This document shows positions 11,385 to 22,321 of a stretch of 64,000 nt of DNA, in pieces (the first letter of the stretch is position 1; each line of letters starts with the position of its first letter). The notes beneath the pieces are model-generated. The model made no database searches. It was not told the origin of the DNA and saw nothing but the letters and a program-made list of their open reading frames with translations. Source of the stretch: Helichrysum umbraculigerum (Eukaryota; Streptophyta; Magnoliopsida; Asterales; Asteraceae); NCBI GenBank assembly GCA_949592205.1, contig CATIUR010000005.1, positions 128,297,277 through 128,361,276 on the forward strand, read 5' to 3'. The position numbers and the translations under genes are program-made.

Positions 11385-13650
11385 TGTAACACCCCCAAAT
11401 TTAACGGTTTGCGGAAGCATACGTTGGGTGTTACTAATCAATATACAAAGCACAAGATTAATAGTAAACGACCTCTAAATGAGACGTTTAGAAAAGGTTT
11501 CATAAATAATAATCGTTTGAAAACCGTAGGTTTTCGTATACAAAAAGTAGTTCCCTAGAGTCCACGCGTATAGCGGGAGATTCTATTACATAATCGTAGT
11601 TACAAAAGATAATGCCAAAGAATCTCCGTTAAATGCAGTTTGGAAATCATGCGACTCTAGCTAGTAATCCTGGAGTGATCCTACTCCGTATGTGTACCTG
11701 AGATACAAAGCTAAAAAGTGTCAACCAAAAAGGTTGGTGAATCTCACAGGTTTAGTAATAAGTAGATGTAATGAACCACAAGTATGTACCCGTATTGCTA
11801 TCCAGCAAAGTAAGTAAATCAGTTAATCAGTACAGTGCCATGAGCTCATAAGTTGAAGCTTAACCGTGTAGTGTGAATATATCACGTACCCCCGTGAGTG
11901 CTATCCGCACACTCATATGTAACAAATACTAATATGTCTGTTTCTACGTGTAAATCAGTACGTGGTGGCGCTACCACCCCAGACAGGGATTGTCAGTCCT
12001 AAATGGATCCATCTATTAGTAATCGCGCTTAAGTCCATAACTAACAACTTACGATTAGGAGGCTTTCAGTGGATAAAAGTAACTCATGCGTTTGTTTGTA
12101 ATCAGTAAAGTTTTCAGTTCAGTACATTGTGTTCATACGTAAAACAGTTGCTAAGTATCTCACCCCAAAGTATAAAACAGTAAAAGTGGGGCTGTAAGAC
12201 TCACCTGAGTCTTTGCAAGTACGTTTATGTCAATAAACGAGTAAGTAGTATCAACCGTAGGTTCTCCGAACCCGTAACCTTCTAGTGCCTAAACACATAA
12301 GGTTAAGTAAGTAGATGTCTCGCAAGACCATCTAGGCTAGTTGTTCATACCCCGTTGTGTTAAATGTTGGTTCGTTCACGTTCGTGTCAAAGTATATACG
12401 GCCCGTTGGTGGTTTGTTATAATTAAAGTTTTATTGTTAATAACGCAATTTAGAGTGATTGTAATAGAAAAGCATATTCTATGATGTTTGTTAAGTCGTA
12501 TAGTATAAGTATTGGAAATTGTGTAAGATCGACACTTAGTAAAATCCGAGTTTTCAAGGTTCTGTCATGTGCGACGTAGGGTGCGACGTAGGGTGCGACG
12601 TAGCGTGCGACGTCAGATGCGACGTAGCGTGCGACGTCAGGTGCGACGTCAGGTGCGACGTGGGCATGTACGTCGCATGATGCGACCTTCGCAAATCAAT
12701 GCGACGTAGGATGCAGCGTCGCTAATGCGACGTTGGGGTTTTTATGCGACGTAGGCCGCGACGTCGCAGAGGCCGGTGGCCAAATGCGACGTAGCGGTCT
12801 GATGGCCGGAATTTTTGTCGAAAACGAGTTTTCCGGTTTCCGTTGGGTCCAAATCTTTTACCCAACCCTTATATGAACATATTAAGCCATTATAAACTAT
12901 AAAAACGTAAAAATGAGTAGAAACGGAGAGTTGTCGGGATTTGTCGGAAACTTACAAAGTGTCGGATTGAAAATCCGAAAAGATAGGAATGTAGATCGGG
13001 ATGCGGTGGTCGTGAATCTCTAAAAATCTTGAAGATCGGATGTCGTTTGATATGTTTATTTGTTGATTTAGATAGATTTTTGGTGGTGGTGTTTAGTGAT
13101 TAGAGAGAAAAGGAAAGGAAAGAGAGAGAAAGAAAGAAGGTGAAATGAAAGAAGGTGGGTGGAAGTGGGAGGTTAAATCCCCACTTTCGCCCCGTGTTCC
13201 CGCTCCGCGCGGTGTTCGTTTGCTCCGTCATTGAAACTTTAAATATTTATTTTACGCGTTCAATTATATTTATAAATCACAAATCTTGTTAAATAATTTA
13301 TTTAAATTATTTCCTTAAATCTTTAATAGTTTAAATTACATTTAATTTCTTTTGTTTTTAAATCGTGTAAGTGTATATCGAGTAATACGAGATAATTACC
13401 AATTATTATAAAGTAGCGTTCCGGTCATAATTGCGTTATCTTAGTTTATAAACATTTGTTCACCAACGTCCGTGTTAACCGAATAGAATTTCATTCTATT
13501 TAAGTCGCGTACGATTTAATCAAATCGTAAAGTTGTATATATATTAACCAACATATAATCTGATACATAAATTAGCCTAACTCAGTACTAATTACATGTA
13601 TTAACAAAGAATTAGGCGCTAATACTAGCCCTAATTTGGCGGTTGTTACA
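11385..13650 (-). repeat. 3' LTR of element B
   Basis: On the plus strand it begins TGTAACACCCCC and ends GTTGTTACA, followed immediately by the polypurine tract. It contains a GCGACGTAGG-type minisatellite (12565-12790), the conserved inverted repeat (12198-12211) and the hairpin (11722-11736). Confidence 0.95.
12565..12795. repeat. TGCGACGTAGG minisatellite in LTR B
   Basis: About fifteen degenerate copies of a 9-11-base unit (tgcgacgta/tgcgacgtc). The same array is at about 20364-20594 in the other LTR. Confidence 0.9.
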
Positions 13651-13662
13651 TTCTCCCCTTGT
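13651..13662 (-). other. Polypurine tract of element B
   Basis: The minus strand reads acaaggggagaa directly before the 3' LTR. The purine tract and the adjoining tttcgggacgaaatt are shared with element A (23519-23553). Confidence 0.85.
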
Positions 13663-13683
13663 TAAAAGAATTTCGTCCCGAAA

Positions 13684-16209
13684 TTAGCTTGATTGCACGG
13701 TCGGTGCGTTGTCAGGGAAGAGATGTGGGTATTTCAGTCGCACTTGGTCTTCCCGTTCCCAAGTGAATTCAGGACCACGTCTAGAATTCCACCTGACTTT
13801 TACGATGGGAATACGACTCTGTTTTAGTTGTTTGACCTCGCGGTCCATGATTTCCATAGGTTTCTCGATAAAATGAAGTTTATCATCGAGTTGAATTTCG
13901 TCGAGCGGTATAATCAGTGTTTCGTCGGACAGACATTTCTTCAGGTTAGAAATGTGGAATGTGTTGTGAACGCTGCTAAGCTCAGCAGGAAGTTGTAGGC
14001 GGTATGCTACTGGACCAATCTTTTCAAGGATTTCGAATGGTCCGATGTATCTAGGATTTAGTTTGCCTCGTTTTCCGAATCGAATGACACCTTTCCACGG
14101 TGCCACTTTGAGAAGTACCTTGTCCCCTACTTGGAACTCAAGGTGTTTGCGTCTCACGTCAGCATAGCTTTTCTGACGATCACGTGCGGCTTTTAGTCGG
14201 TTTTGTATGCTGATGATCTTTTCAGTTGTTTCATGTATGATGTCTGGACCGGTGAGTTGTGTATCCCCCACCTCAGTCCAACAGATGGGTGACCGGCACT
14301 TACGACCGTACAGTGCCTCGAAGGGTGCAGCCTTTATGCTGGTGTGATAACTGTTGTTGTACGAAAACTCGCACAACGGCAAGTGATTTTCCCAGTTTTT
14401 ACCGAAGTCAACTACGCAGGCCCGTAGCATGTCTTCCAGTGTTTGTATGGTTCGTTCGCTCTGGCCATCGGTTTGAGGATGGTAAGCCGTACTCATATCC
14501 AGACGAGTACCAAGAGATTTCTGCAGTGATTGCCAGAAGCGAGAAGTAAACCGAGCGTCTCGGTCGGAGATGATTGAGATGGGCACGCCGTGTCTTGACA
14601 CGATCTCTTTCAGGTAGATCCGTGTCAAACGTTCCATCTTATCAGTTTCCTTGATGGCTAGGAAATGAGCAGATTTAGTGAGTCGGTCGACGATCACCCA
14701 AATGGTATCGCAACCGCTAGAAGTTTTAGGGAGTTTAGTAATGAAATCCATGGTGATCTGCTCCCATTTCCATTGTGGTATTTCAGGTTGTTGTAGCAAA
14801 CCGGAAGGTTTCTGGTGTTCAGCTTTAACTTTAGAACAAGTAAGACACTTGCCAACATAGGTTGCAATGTCAGCTTTCATGTTGGGCCACCAGTACATTT
14901 CCTTGATGCCGTGATACATTTTGTCGGCACCTGGGTGTATAGAGTATTTAGACTTGTGAGCTTCATTCATCACCAAGTCTCGAAGGTTCCCAAAACTTGG
15001 TAACCAGATTCGATTTGAGAAGTATTTGGCCCCGTTAGATTTGGTTTCAAGTTGTTTGTCCATGCCCCGCAAGGCCTCGTTTATCAAGTTTTCTGGTTTG
15101 AGTGCTTCGAGTTGAGCAGTGAGAGTTTGATTGATGAGGTCGTTGTGAATGGTCATACCGAGAGCTCGAACTCGAAGTGGTTTCACTCGTTCTTTTCGGC
15201 TTAAGGCATCGGCGACAACATTCGCCTTACCTGGATGATAGCGAATCTCGCAGTCGTAATCAGTAAGCAACTCGACCCATCGACGTTGCCTCATGTTGAG
15301 ATCCTTTTGATCGAAGATATGTTGGAGACTTTTATGGTCAGTAAAGATTGTACACTTGGTACCGTATAAGTAGTGTCTCCAGATTTTCAGAGCGAAAACA
15401 ACAGCCCCCAACTCTAGGTCATGAGTTGTGTAATTCTTTTCGTGGACCTTGAGTTGTCGTGAGGCGTAAGCGATGACCTTGTCTCGTTGCATCAGTACGC
15501 AACCAAGACCTTGGTGTGAAGCATCACAGTATACCACGAAGTCATCGTTGCCTTCGGGTAAAGATAAGATAGGTGCACTGCAGAGTTTCTGTTTTAGTAG
15601 CTGAAAAGCTGACTCCTGTTTGTCAGTCCAATCGAACTTCTTTTCTTTTTGAGTCAGTGCAGTGAGAGGTAGGGCTATTTTCGAAAAATTCTCAATGAAC
15701 CGCCTGTAGTATCCGGCGAGTCCTAAGAATTGGCGTACCTCGGTCGGGGTTGTAGGTGCTTGCCAGCACTTAATAGCCTCGATTTTTGAAGGATCGACAT
15801 GAATTCCTTGATTATCGATGACGTGGCCAAGGAATTGAACGGTTTTCATCCAGAACTCACACTTAGAGAATTTGGCGTACAACTCTTCGTGTTTGAGCAG
15901 CTCTAGGATGGTTTTCAGGTGTTGTGCGTGTTCTTGTTCAGTGCGCGAGTAAATCAGGATGTCATCGATGAAGACGATAACAAACTTGTCAAGGTAAGGT
16001 TTGCACACCCGATTCATAAGATCCATGAATACTGCCGGTGCGTTGGTTAAGCCGAATGGCATTACTTGGAATTCATAATGCCCGTAACGAGTTCGGAAAG
16101 CTGTTTTTGGAATGTCATCGTCACGAACTCGGAGTTGATGATAACCTGACCGTAGATCGATTTTTTGAATAAAAACTCGATCCCTGGAGTTGGTCAAACA
16201 GGTCATCAA
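13684..16209 (-). CDS. Gypsy pol, RT-RNase H-integrase-chromodomain part (element B)
   Basis: Copies the element's RNA into DNA and inserts it. From N to C terminus: RT palm (IDLRSGYHQLRV, MPFGLTNAP), RT catalytic FIDDILIY, the RNase H region (VVYCDASHQGLG, then TDHKSL), a GYPSY integrase zinc motif (HPGADKMYHG, then a CX2C at CLTC), the integrase catalytic core (TMDFITKLP, ISDRDARFTS, HPQTDGQSERT) and a chromodomain-like tail. The first ~18 residues are out of frame; the true reading enters at IDLRSGYH, after the 1-base slip at 16161-16166. Otherwise it is uninterrupted over about 820 codons. Confidence 0.93.
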   Translation of the reverse strand: MMTCLTNSRDRVFIQKIDLRSGYHQLRVRDDDIPKTAFRTRYGHYEFQVMPFGLTNAPAVFMDLMNRVCKPYLDKFVIVFIDDILIYSRTEQEHAQHLKTILELLKHEELYAKFSKCEFWMKTVQFLGHVIDNQGIHVDPSKIEAIKCWQAPTTPTEVRQFLGLAGYYRRFIENFSKIALPLTALTQKEKKFDWTDKQESAFQLLKQKLCSAPILSLPEGNDDFVVYCDASHQGLGCVLMQRDKVIAYASRQLKVHEKNYTTHDLELGAVVFALKIWRHYLYGTKCTIFTDHKSLQHIFDQKDLNMRQRRWVELLTDYDCEIRYHPGKANVVADALSRKERVKPLRVRALGMTIHNDLINQTLTAQLEALKPENLINEALRGMDKQLETKSNGAKYFSNRIWLPSFGNLRDLVMNEAHKSKYSIHPGADKMYHGIKEMYWWPNMKADIATYVGKCLTCSKVKAEHQKPSGLLQQPEIPQWKWEQITMDFITKLPKTSSGCDTIWVIVDRLTKSAHFLAIKETDKMERLTRIYLKEIVSRHGVPISIISDRDARFTSRFWQSLQKSLGTRLDMSTAYHPQTDGQSERTIQTLEDMLRACVVDFGKNWENHLPLCEFSYNNSYHTSIKAAPFEALYGRKCRSPICWTEVGDTQLTGPDIIHETTEKIISIQNRLKAARDRQKSYADVRRKHLEFQVGDKVLLKVAPWKGVIRFGKRGKLNPRYIGPFEILEKIGPVAYRLQLPAELSSVHNTFHISNLKKCLSDETLIIPLDEIQLDDKLHFIEKPMEIMDREVKQLKQSRIPIVKVRWNSRRGPEFTWEREDQVRLKYPHLFPDNAPTVQSS

Positions 16210-18097
16210 TGCGAGGAAGTGGGTAACGGTTCTTGACAGTTAATTTGTTGAGTTCACGGTAGTCGATGCACATGCGGAAAGAACCGTCTTTCTTTTTCAC
16301 AAACAGGACCGGAGCTCCCCAAGGTGAGGAACTTGGTCGAATGAATCCCTTGTCCAGGAGTTCCTGTAATTGAGTAGACAACTCCTGAAGTTCGGATGGG
16401 GCTAGTCGGTAAGGGGCTCGTGCCACGGGTGCTGCACCGGGCACAAGGTCAATAGAAAATTCGACTTGTCTAGTTGGCGGTAGGCCAGGCAAGTCGTCAG
16501 GAAAGACCTCTGGGAAGTCTCGAACGATAGGCACATCCTCCAGTCGCTTTTCGTCCGACTTTTTCTCCATAACGTGTGCGAGGATTGCCTGATACCCTTT
16601 TCTCAAGTATTTTCGGGTTTTCATGCAAGAAATGATATTGATTCTCGTACCACCGGTCTCCCCTTGTATGCTCAAAGTTCTACCGGTGACGAGAGGAATG
16701 CGTACAATTTTCTCGAAACAAACGATTTCGGCTCGGTGCTTGGACAACCAATCCATACCGACGATGATGTCAAAGCTGCCGATTTCGACAGGTATCAAGT
16801 CAATGGAAAAGAGCTCGTTAGATAGGTTTAAAGTGCAATTAGGTATCACACTGTCGGCCTCAATAAGTTTTCCGTTTGCCAATTCTATTGTGTACTTAGA
16901 ATCTAAGGCAGTGGGTGTGCTGTCTAGTAGTGGATAAAACCCATCGGAAATAAAGCTCTTATCAGCACCAGTATCAAATAATACAGATGCAGTCAAGTTG
17001 TTGAGAAGAAACGTACCCGTGACCACATTCGGGTCTTGACGGGCTTCCCCAGATTTCAGTACAAAAGCTCTTCCTCGAGCGTTGTTGTTGTTCCTGTTGT
17101 TGTTGTTGTTCAGCTTCGGGCAGTCTTTCTTGAAATGCCCCGTTCCGTTGCACCCATAACAAGTCTTTGGTGCAGAGGTGTTGGTGTCAGTGGTGTTTGA
17201 TCTACAGTCCTTAGCCAAGTGTCCAAATCTCTTACACTTGCTACAGGGACACGAACCATGGTGGTGTCGTTGGCACTTTGGGCAATAGGGCTTGGTTCCC
17301 TTGTATGCCCCCTTGTCATCAGAACTGGAGGTGTAGGCTTTAATGGTTTCTGGTTTCTTGTTTTGGTGGTTGTTGTGGTTGTCGGACCATTTTCTTTTAT
17401 TGTTGTTGGAGGATGGAGTGGGTGGTTCTGGGTCCTCGTTCATGGCTAAAAGCTCATGGGCCAACCGGATGGCACCGTGAAGAGTGGTTTGTTTTGACGA
17501 GGCGACATTCCCCCGGACAGGTTCCGGGAGGCCGCGGATATACTTCTTGATCTTTTCGGGTTCAGTACCCGCCATAGTTGGGCGAAGGACGGTGAGTTGT
17601 TGGAATCTGGTGGTGTATCTAACGATATCAGTTCCTTGCACTTTCAAGTTCCAGAACTCTTCGTCCAACTTGTAAAGTTGTTCGGCCGGGCAATACTCAT
17701 CAGTGAGCATTTTCTTCAGGTCCTCCCAAGGGAGTAGATAAGCTGTGTCAATACCCACAGACTGGGTATAGGAATTCCACCACGAGAGGGCACCATCTTC
17801 AAGGGTGCAGGTGGAGAATTTGACCTTGTCGTCTTCCGCACATTTGCTGATGCGGAAAACTGATTCCATCTTTTCGAACCATCTGATAAGTCCGATGGCT
17901 CCTTCAATCCCCTTGAAGCTCAAGGGTTTGCAGTTTTGAAAATCCTTGTATGAACAAGGTTTAGCAGCAGAGGTTTCAGCGGCATCGCTGTTTCTTGTGG
18001 AACCTGGTGGAGTATTCCGAGCTAAGGCTTCAGTAACAGCCTGGGTTATGAGGGAGGTAATCTGGGCATCCGTGTAAGGTCTTGACTTTGGCGGCAT
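16121..18097 (-). CDS. Gypsy gag-protease-RT N-terminal part (element B)
   Basis: Starts MPPKSRPYTD. A retrotransposon gag domain spans roughly residues 45-215 (CSYKDFQNCKPL, LIRWFEKMESVF). Two CCHC zinc knuckles follow (CSKCKRFGHLAKDC and CYGCNGTGHFKKDC), then the aspartic protease motif LFDTGADKSFIS and the start of RT (KKKDGSFRMCIDYRELN). The reading leaves frame after SSFYSK because of a run of six A (plus-strand T run 16161-16166) where five would keep RT open. Gag would form the virus-like particle and bind RNA; protease would process the polyprotein. Confidence 0.93.
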   Translation of the reverse strand: MPPKSRPYTDAQITSLITQAVTEALARNTPPGSTRNSDAAETSAAKPCSYKDFQNCKPLSFKGIEGAIGLIRWFEKMESVFRISKCAEDDKVKFSTCTLEDGALSWWNSYTQSVGIDTAYLLPWEDLKKMLTDEYCPAEQLYKLDEEFWNLKVQGTDIVRYTTRFQQLTVLRPTMAGTEPEKIKKYIRGLPEPVRGNVASSKQTTLHGAIRLAHELLAMNEDPEPPTPSSNNNKRKWSDNHNNHQNKKPETIKAYTSSSDDKGAYKGTKPYCPKCQRHHHGSCPCSKCKRFGHLAKDCRSNTTDTNTSAPKTCYGCNGTGHFKKDCPKLNNNNNRNNNNARGRAFVLKSGEARQDPNVVTGTFLLNNLTASVLFDTGADKSFISDGFYPLLDSTPTALDSKYTIELANGKLIEADSVIPNCTLNLSNELFSIDLIPVEIGSFDIIVGMDWLSKHRAEIVCFEKIVRIPLVTGRTLSIQGETGGTRINIISCMKTRKYLRKGYQAILAHVMEKKSDEKRLEDVPIVRDFPEVFPDDLPGLPPTRQVEFSIDLVPGAAPVARAPYRLAPSELQELSTQLQELLDKGFIRPSSSPWGAPVLFVKKKDGSFRMCIDYRELNKLTVKNRYPLPRIDDLFDQLQGSSFYSKNRSTVRLSSTPSS

Positions 18098-18374
18098 GAC
18101 TCTTCAATAAAAGAAATGAAGATACATGAGATTTTTGCAAGAAGGTTGTATGTATTTCAGATGTACATGTATAAAAGTGGTAATACATAACATCAATATG
18201 GAAAATGACAATTAATATGAGTTGAACAACAAGAAATATTTGATAGATGATGCTAGTTCAAAGGTTACATCCTACGGATGTATTACAAAAGGTGTCGGGA
18301 ATTATCACATCCGACTGAAACATAGAGTAGTGCTTAGACAGTTACTAGATTACAGGATAAAGACTACACTAGTT

Positions 18375-18860
18375 TTAACGTAGGTTAATTTGTTCCATCA
18401 TCGTGACAAGACGGTCCACAGTGTTTGCAAGCCTGCTAGCTTGTCGGGCGTTGTCTTCTGCTAATGCTAGTCGCTGTACCAATCCACGGGTATATTCTTC
18501 CGTTTCCCGTGAGCGTTGTTCACACTCCTCAAGTCTGTGTTTCAAAAGAGTGGTTTCCACGCTTATCTCCACCACTCTGTTGAGAAGAATGTCCACATTT
18601 GTAACGGTGGTTTCGTGATTCTCAGAGACTTGTTCGATGCGCTCAAGTGCTGTAAGTCTCCAGTTTTCGTTTGTTTCCTGCAACACGACATCCATGGTGC
18701 GAAGTCGTTGCTCGTGTTGGTTCACCCTAGCAGCTAAGGCTGGCACGGTGAAGTGAGTGGAGTACGGGCCAGCTCGAGGCAACCTGTTGTTCCTCCTTGC
18801 TACCCTTGGGTTCTGCGACCCGGTTTGAGAACGAGACGAGTTGGATGGGATGTTTGCCAT
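18375..18860 (-). CDS. Extra coiled-coil ORF upstream of gag (element B)
   Basis: A 161-codon ORF between the primer site and gag, on the same strand as the element. The N-terminal ~45 residues are Ser/Arg/Asn-rich; the rest is highly charged with heptad-like spacing of Leu/Val (LTALERIEQV, LLKHRLEECEQRS, LVQRLALAEDNARQASRL), suggesting a long coiled coil. No known domain, signal peptide or membrane segment is visible. The start is the first ATG after the leader. Element A, which shares the preceding leader, has no such ORF. The function is unknown; a structural or accessory role is a guess. Confidence 0.6.
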   Translation of the reverse strand: MANIPSNSSRSQTGSQNPRVARRNNRLPRAGPYSTHFTVPALAARVNQHEQRLRTMDVVLQETNENWRLTALERIEQVSENHETTVTNVDILLNRVVEISVETTLLKHRLEECEQRSRETEEYTRGLVQRLALAEDNARQASRLANTVDRLVTMMEQINLR

Positions 18861-19160
18861 TTCTGAGACAAAGCGTTAGAAAAATTGAGGCTAATATATA
18901 TATACATATATCATATCCAGCCTAGTGTCTAGCACGTATCAAGTAATGGTCCGGTTCTCTCGTAGTCAGAGTCAACTGACGTATTCCTGTTCAACATAAT
19001 CAATTCAGATCTTACATCATCTTTCCTTAATTGTACATAGTTGATCAGGCTATGTTAAATTAAAGTTGTATGCTGTAATTCCTGCACTAGTCATGTCTAA
19101 TAAGAGAATACTGCCTAACGGTCATAGTCTAGGCCCACTAAATGCAACCTAGTTCACTAT

Positions 19161-19180
19161 AACCTTAGGCTCTGATACCA
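19161..19180 (-). other. Primer binding site of element B
   Basis: The minus strand reads TGGTATCAGAGCCTAAGGTT, three bases after the 5' LTR. It matches the plant initiator-Met tRNA 3' end and is identical to the site of element A. Confidence 0.93.
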
Positions 19181-19183
19181 ATC

Positions 19184-21449
19184 TGTAACACCCCCAAATT
19201 TAACGGTTTGCGGAAGCATACGTTGGGTGTTACTAATCAATATACAAAGCACAAGATTAATAGTAAACGACCTCTAAATGAGACGTTTAGAAAAGGTTTC
19301 ATAAATAATAATCGTTTGAAAACCGTAGGTTTTCGTATACAAAAAGTAGTTCCCTAGAGTCCACGCGTATAGCGGGAGATTCTATTACATAATCGTAGTT
19401 ACAAAAGATAATGCCAAAGAATCTCCGTTAAATGCAGTTTGGAAATCATGCGACTCTAGCTAGTAATCCTGGAGTGATCCTACTCCGTATGTGTACCTGA
19501 GATACAAAGCTAAAAAGTGTCAACCAAAAAGGTTGGTGAATCTCACAGGTTTAGTAATAAGTAGATGTAATGAACCACAAGTATGTACCCGTATTGCTAT
19601 CCAGCAAAGTAAGTAAATCAGTTAATCAGTACAGTGCCATGAGCTCATAAGTTGAAGCTTAACCGTGTAGTGTGAATATATCACGTACCCCCGTGAGTGC
19701 TATCCGCACACTCATATGTAACAAATACTAATATGTCTGTTTCTACGTGTAAATCAGTACGTGGTGGCGCTACCACCCCAGACAGGGATTGTCAGTCCCA
19801 AATGGATCCATCTATTAGTAATCGCGCTTAAGTCCATAACTAACAACTTACGATTAGGAGGCTTTCAGTGGATAAAAGTAACTCATGCGTTTGTTTGTAA
19901 TCAGTAAAGTTTTCAGTTCAGTACATTGTGTTCATACGTAAAACAGTTGCTAAGTATCTCACCCCAAAGTATAAAACAGTAAAAGTGGGGCTGTAAGACT
20001 CACCTGAGTCTTTGCAAGTACGTTTATGTCAATAAACGAGTAAGTAGTATCAACCGTAGGTTCTCCGAACCCGTAACCTTCTAGTGCCTAAACACATAAG
20101 GTTAAGTAAGTAGATGTCTCGCAAGACCATCTAGGCTAGTTGTTCATACCCCGTTGTGTTAAATGTTGGTTCGTTCACGTTCGTGTCAAAGTATATACGG
20201 CCCGTTGGTGGTTTGTTATAATTAAAGTTTTATTGTTAATAACGCAATTTAGAGTGATTGTAATAGAAAAGCATATTCTATGATGTTTGTTAAGTCGTAT
20301 AGTATAAGTATTGGAAATTGTGTAAGATCGACACTTAGTAAAATCCGAGTTTTCAAGGTTCTGTCATGTGCGACGTAGGGTGCGACGTAGGGTGCGACGT
20401 AGCGTGCGACGTCAGATGCGACGTAGCGTGCGACGTCAGGTGCGACGTCAGGTGCGACGTGGGCATGTACGTCGCATGATGCGACCTTCGCAAATCAATG
20501 CGACGTAGGATGCAGCGTCGCTAATGCGACGTTGGGGTTTTTATGCGACGTAGGCCGCGACGTCGCAGAGGCCGGTGGCCAAATGCGACGTAGCGGTCTG
20601 ATGGCCGGAATTTTTGTCGAAAACGAGTTTTCCGGTTTCCGTTGGGTCCAAATCTTTTACCCAACCCTTATATGAACATATTAAGCCATTATAAACTATA
20701 AAAACGTAAAAATGAGTAGAAACGGAGAGTTGTCGGGATTTGTCGGAAACTTACAAAGTGTCGGATTGAAAATCCGAAAAGATAGGAATGTAGATCGGGA
20801 TGCGGTGGTCGTGAATCTCTAAAAATCTTGAAGATCGGATGTCGTTTGATATGTTTATTTGTTGATTTAGATAGATTTTTGGTGGTGGTGTTTAGTGATT
20901 AGAGAGAAAAGGAAAGGAAAGAGAGAGAAAGAAAGAAGGTGAAATGAAAGAAGGTGGGTGGAAGTGGGAGGTTAAATCCCCACTTTCGCCCCGTGTTCCC
21001 GCTCCGCGCGGTGTTCGTTTGCTCCGTCATTGAAACTTTAAATATTTATTTTACGCGTTCAATTATATTTATAAATCACAAATCTTGTTAAATAATTTAT
21101 TTAAATTATTTCCTTAAATCTTTAATAGTTTAAATTACATTTAATTTCTTTTGTTTTTAAATCGTGTAAGTGTATATCGAGTAATACGAGATAATTACCA
21201 ATTATTATAAAGTAGCGTTCCGGTCATAATTGCGTTATCTTAGTTTATAAACATTTGTTCTCCAACGTCCGTGTTAACCGAATAGAATTTCATTCTATTT
21301 AAGTCGCGTACGATTTAATCAAATCGTAAAGTTGTATATATATTAACCAACATATAATCTGATACATAAATTAGCCTAACTCAGTACTAATTACATGTAT
21401 TAACAAAGAATTAGGCGCTAATACTAGCCCTAATTTGGCGGTTGTTACA
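19184..21449 (-). repeat. 5' LTR of element B
   Basis: Same length (2,266 bp) as the copy at 11385-13650 with two substitutions noticed. Its outer end abuts the target duplication gtgtt at 21450-21454. Confidence 0.95.
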
Positions 21450-21460
21450 GTGTTACAGAT

Positions 21461-21480
21461 TGGTATCAGAGCCTAAGGTT
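21461..21480 (+). other. Primer binding site of element A
   Basis: Reads TGGTATCAGAGCCTAAGGTT, three bases after the true end of A's left LTR (21457). The roughly 300 bases that follow are closely similar to the leader of element B. Confidence 0.93.
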
Positions 21481-21736
21481 ATAGTGAACTAGGTTGCATT
21501 TAGTGGGCCTAGACTATGACCGTTAGGCAGTATTCCTCATTAAGTATAACTGGTTCAGGAATTACAGCATACAAGTTTAATTTAACATAGCCTGATCAAC
21601 TATGTACAATTAAATGAAGATGATGTAAGTTCTGAAAGGGGTTATGTTGAACAGGAATGCAATAGCTGACTCTGACCTCGAGAGAACCGGGACTTCTACT
21701 TGACTGTGCTAGACACGAACTAGGCGGTTATGTGTT

Positions 21737-21760
21737 ATATATATATATATATATATATAC
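21737..21760. repeat. (TA)n microsatellite in the leader of A
   Basis: Alternating ta over about 24 bases. Element B has a shorter tatatat tract in the corresponding place. Confidence 0.85.
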
Positions 21761-22321
21761 ATAGGCCTCTTTCCCGACACGATGCTCTCTCTCAACTGCT
21801 GCGAAATTTATTCTCAACTTACATTAACCAAACGACATCTCGATTCTCGTCATTCTATTTTTATTCAACTTTTACGAATTCATACGTCTGACGACCTCTA
21901 TACCGTTAACCATAGCTAATCGAATATCCTTTGATATGAAGATCGGGATTCTGTTTTATTCGCTAACCCTACTTAATTCAACGTTTATAAACATTCTACA
22001 ATGTACCTCACCGTACCATTAGATGTAATCTAATAAAATGATTTTCAACTCAAGTCTCCGTTAGACTTCAAAACTCTTCGACCAATTCTTGCTATCGAAA
22101 TTTTAAAACAAACATATAAATTTTATCAAACATGTTACAAAATTTCTTACAAAATGTTTTATAAAATTCTCAAAAATTTCAAAACCGTATAAACTTATTT
22201 ATAATTCACAATTTTGAACAAATTTCAACCTTTGACGAAATTTCTTTGTACTCATTAAATCATCACAACCATACTTCTTGTTCAAACCTTCACATGTTCT
22301 TTATTTATTGTTTCAAGGAAC

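Larger units (their letters stand above)
11385..21449 (-). mobile_element. Gypsy element B: Tekay/Del-like chromovirus nested in LTR of A
   Basis: 10,065-bp element on the minus strand with a 5-bp duplication gtgtt (11380-11384, 21450-21454). Two 2,266-bp LTRs (11385-13650 and 19184-21449) differ at two positions that I noticed (12000/19799 and 13462/21261). Order in its own direction: 5' LTR, primer site, coiled-coil ORF, gag-protease-RT, RT-RNase H-integrase, polypurine tract, 3' LTR. The C terminus after integrase ends with a chromodomain-like segment (VKVRWNS, TWERED, YPHLF), placing it with Tekay/Del chromoviruses. The only lesion seen is a 1-base frameshift in RT. Confidence 0.95.
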
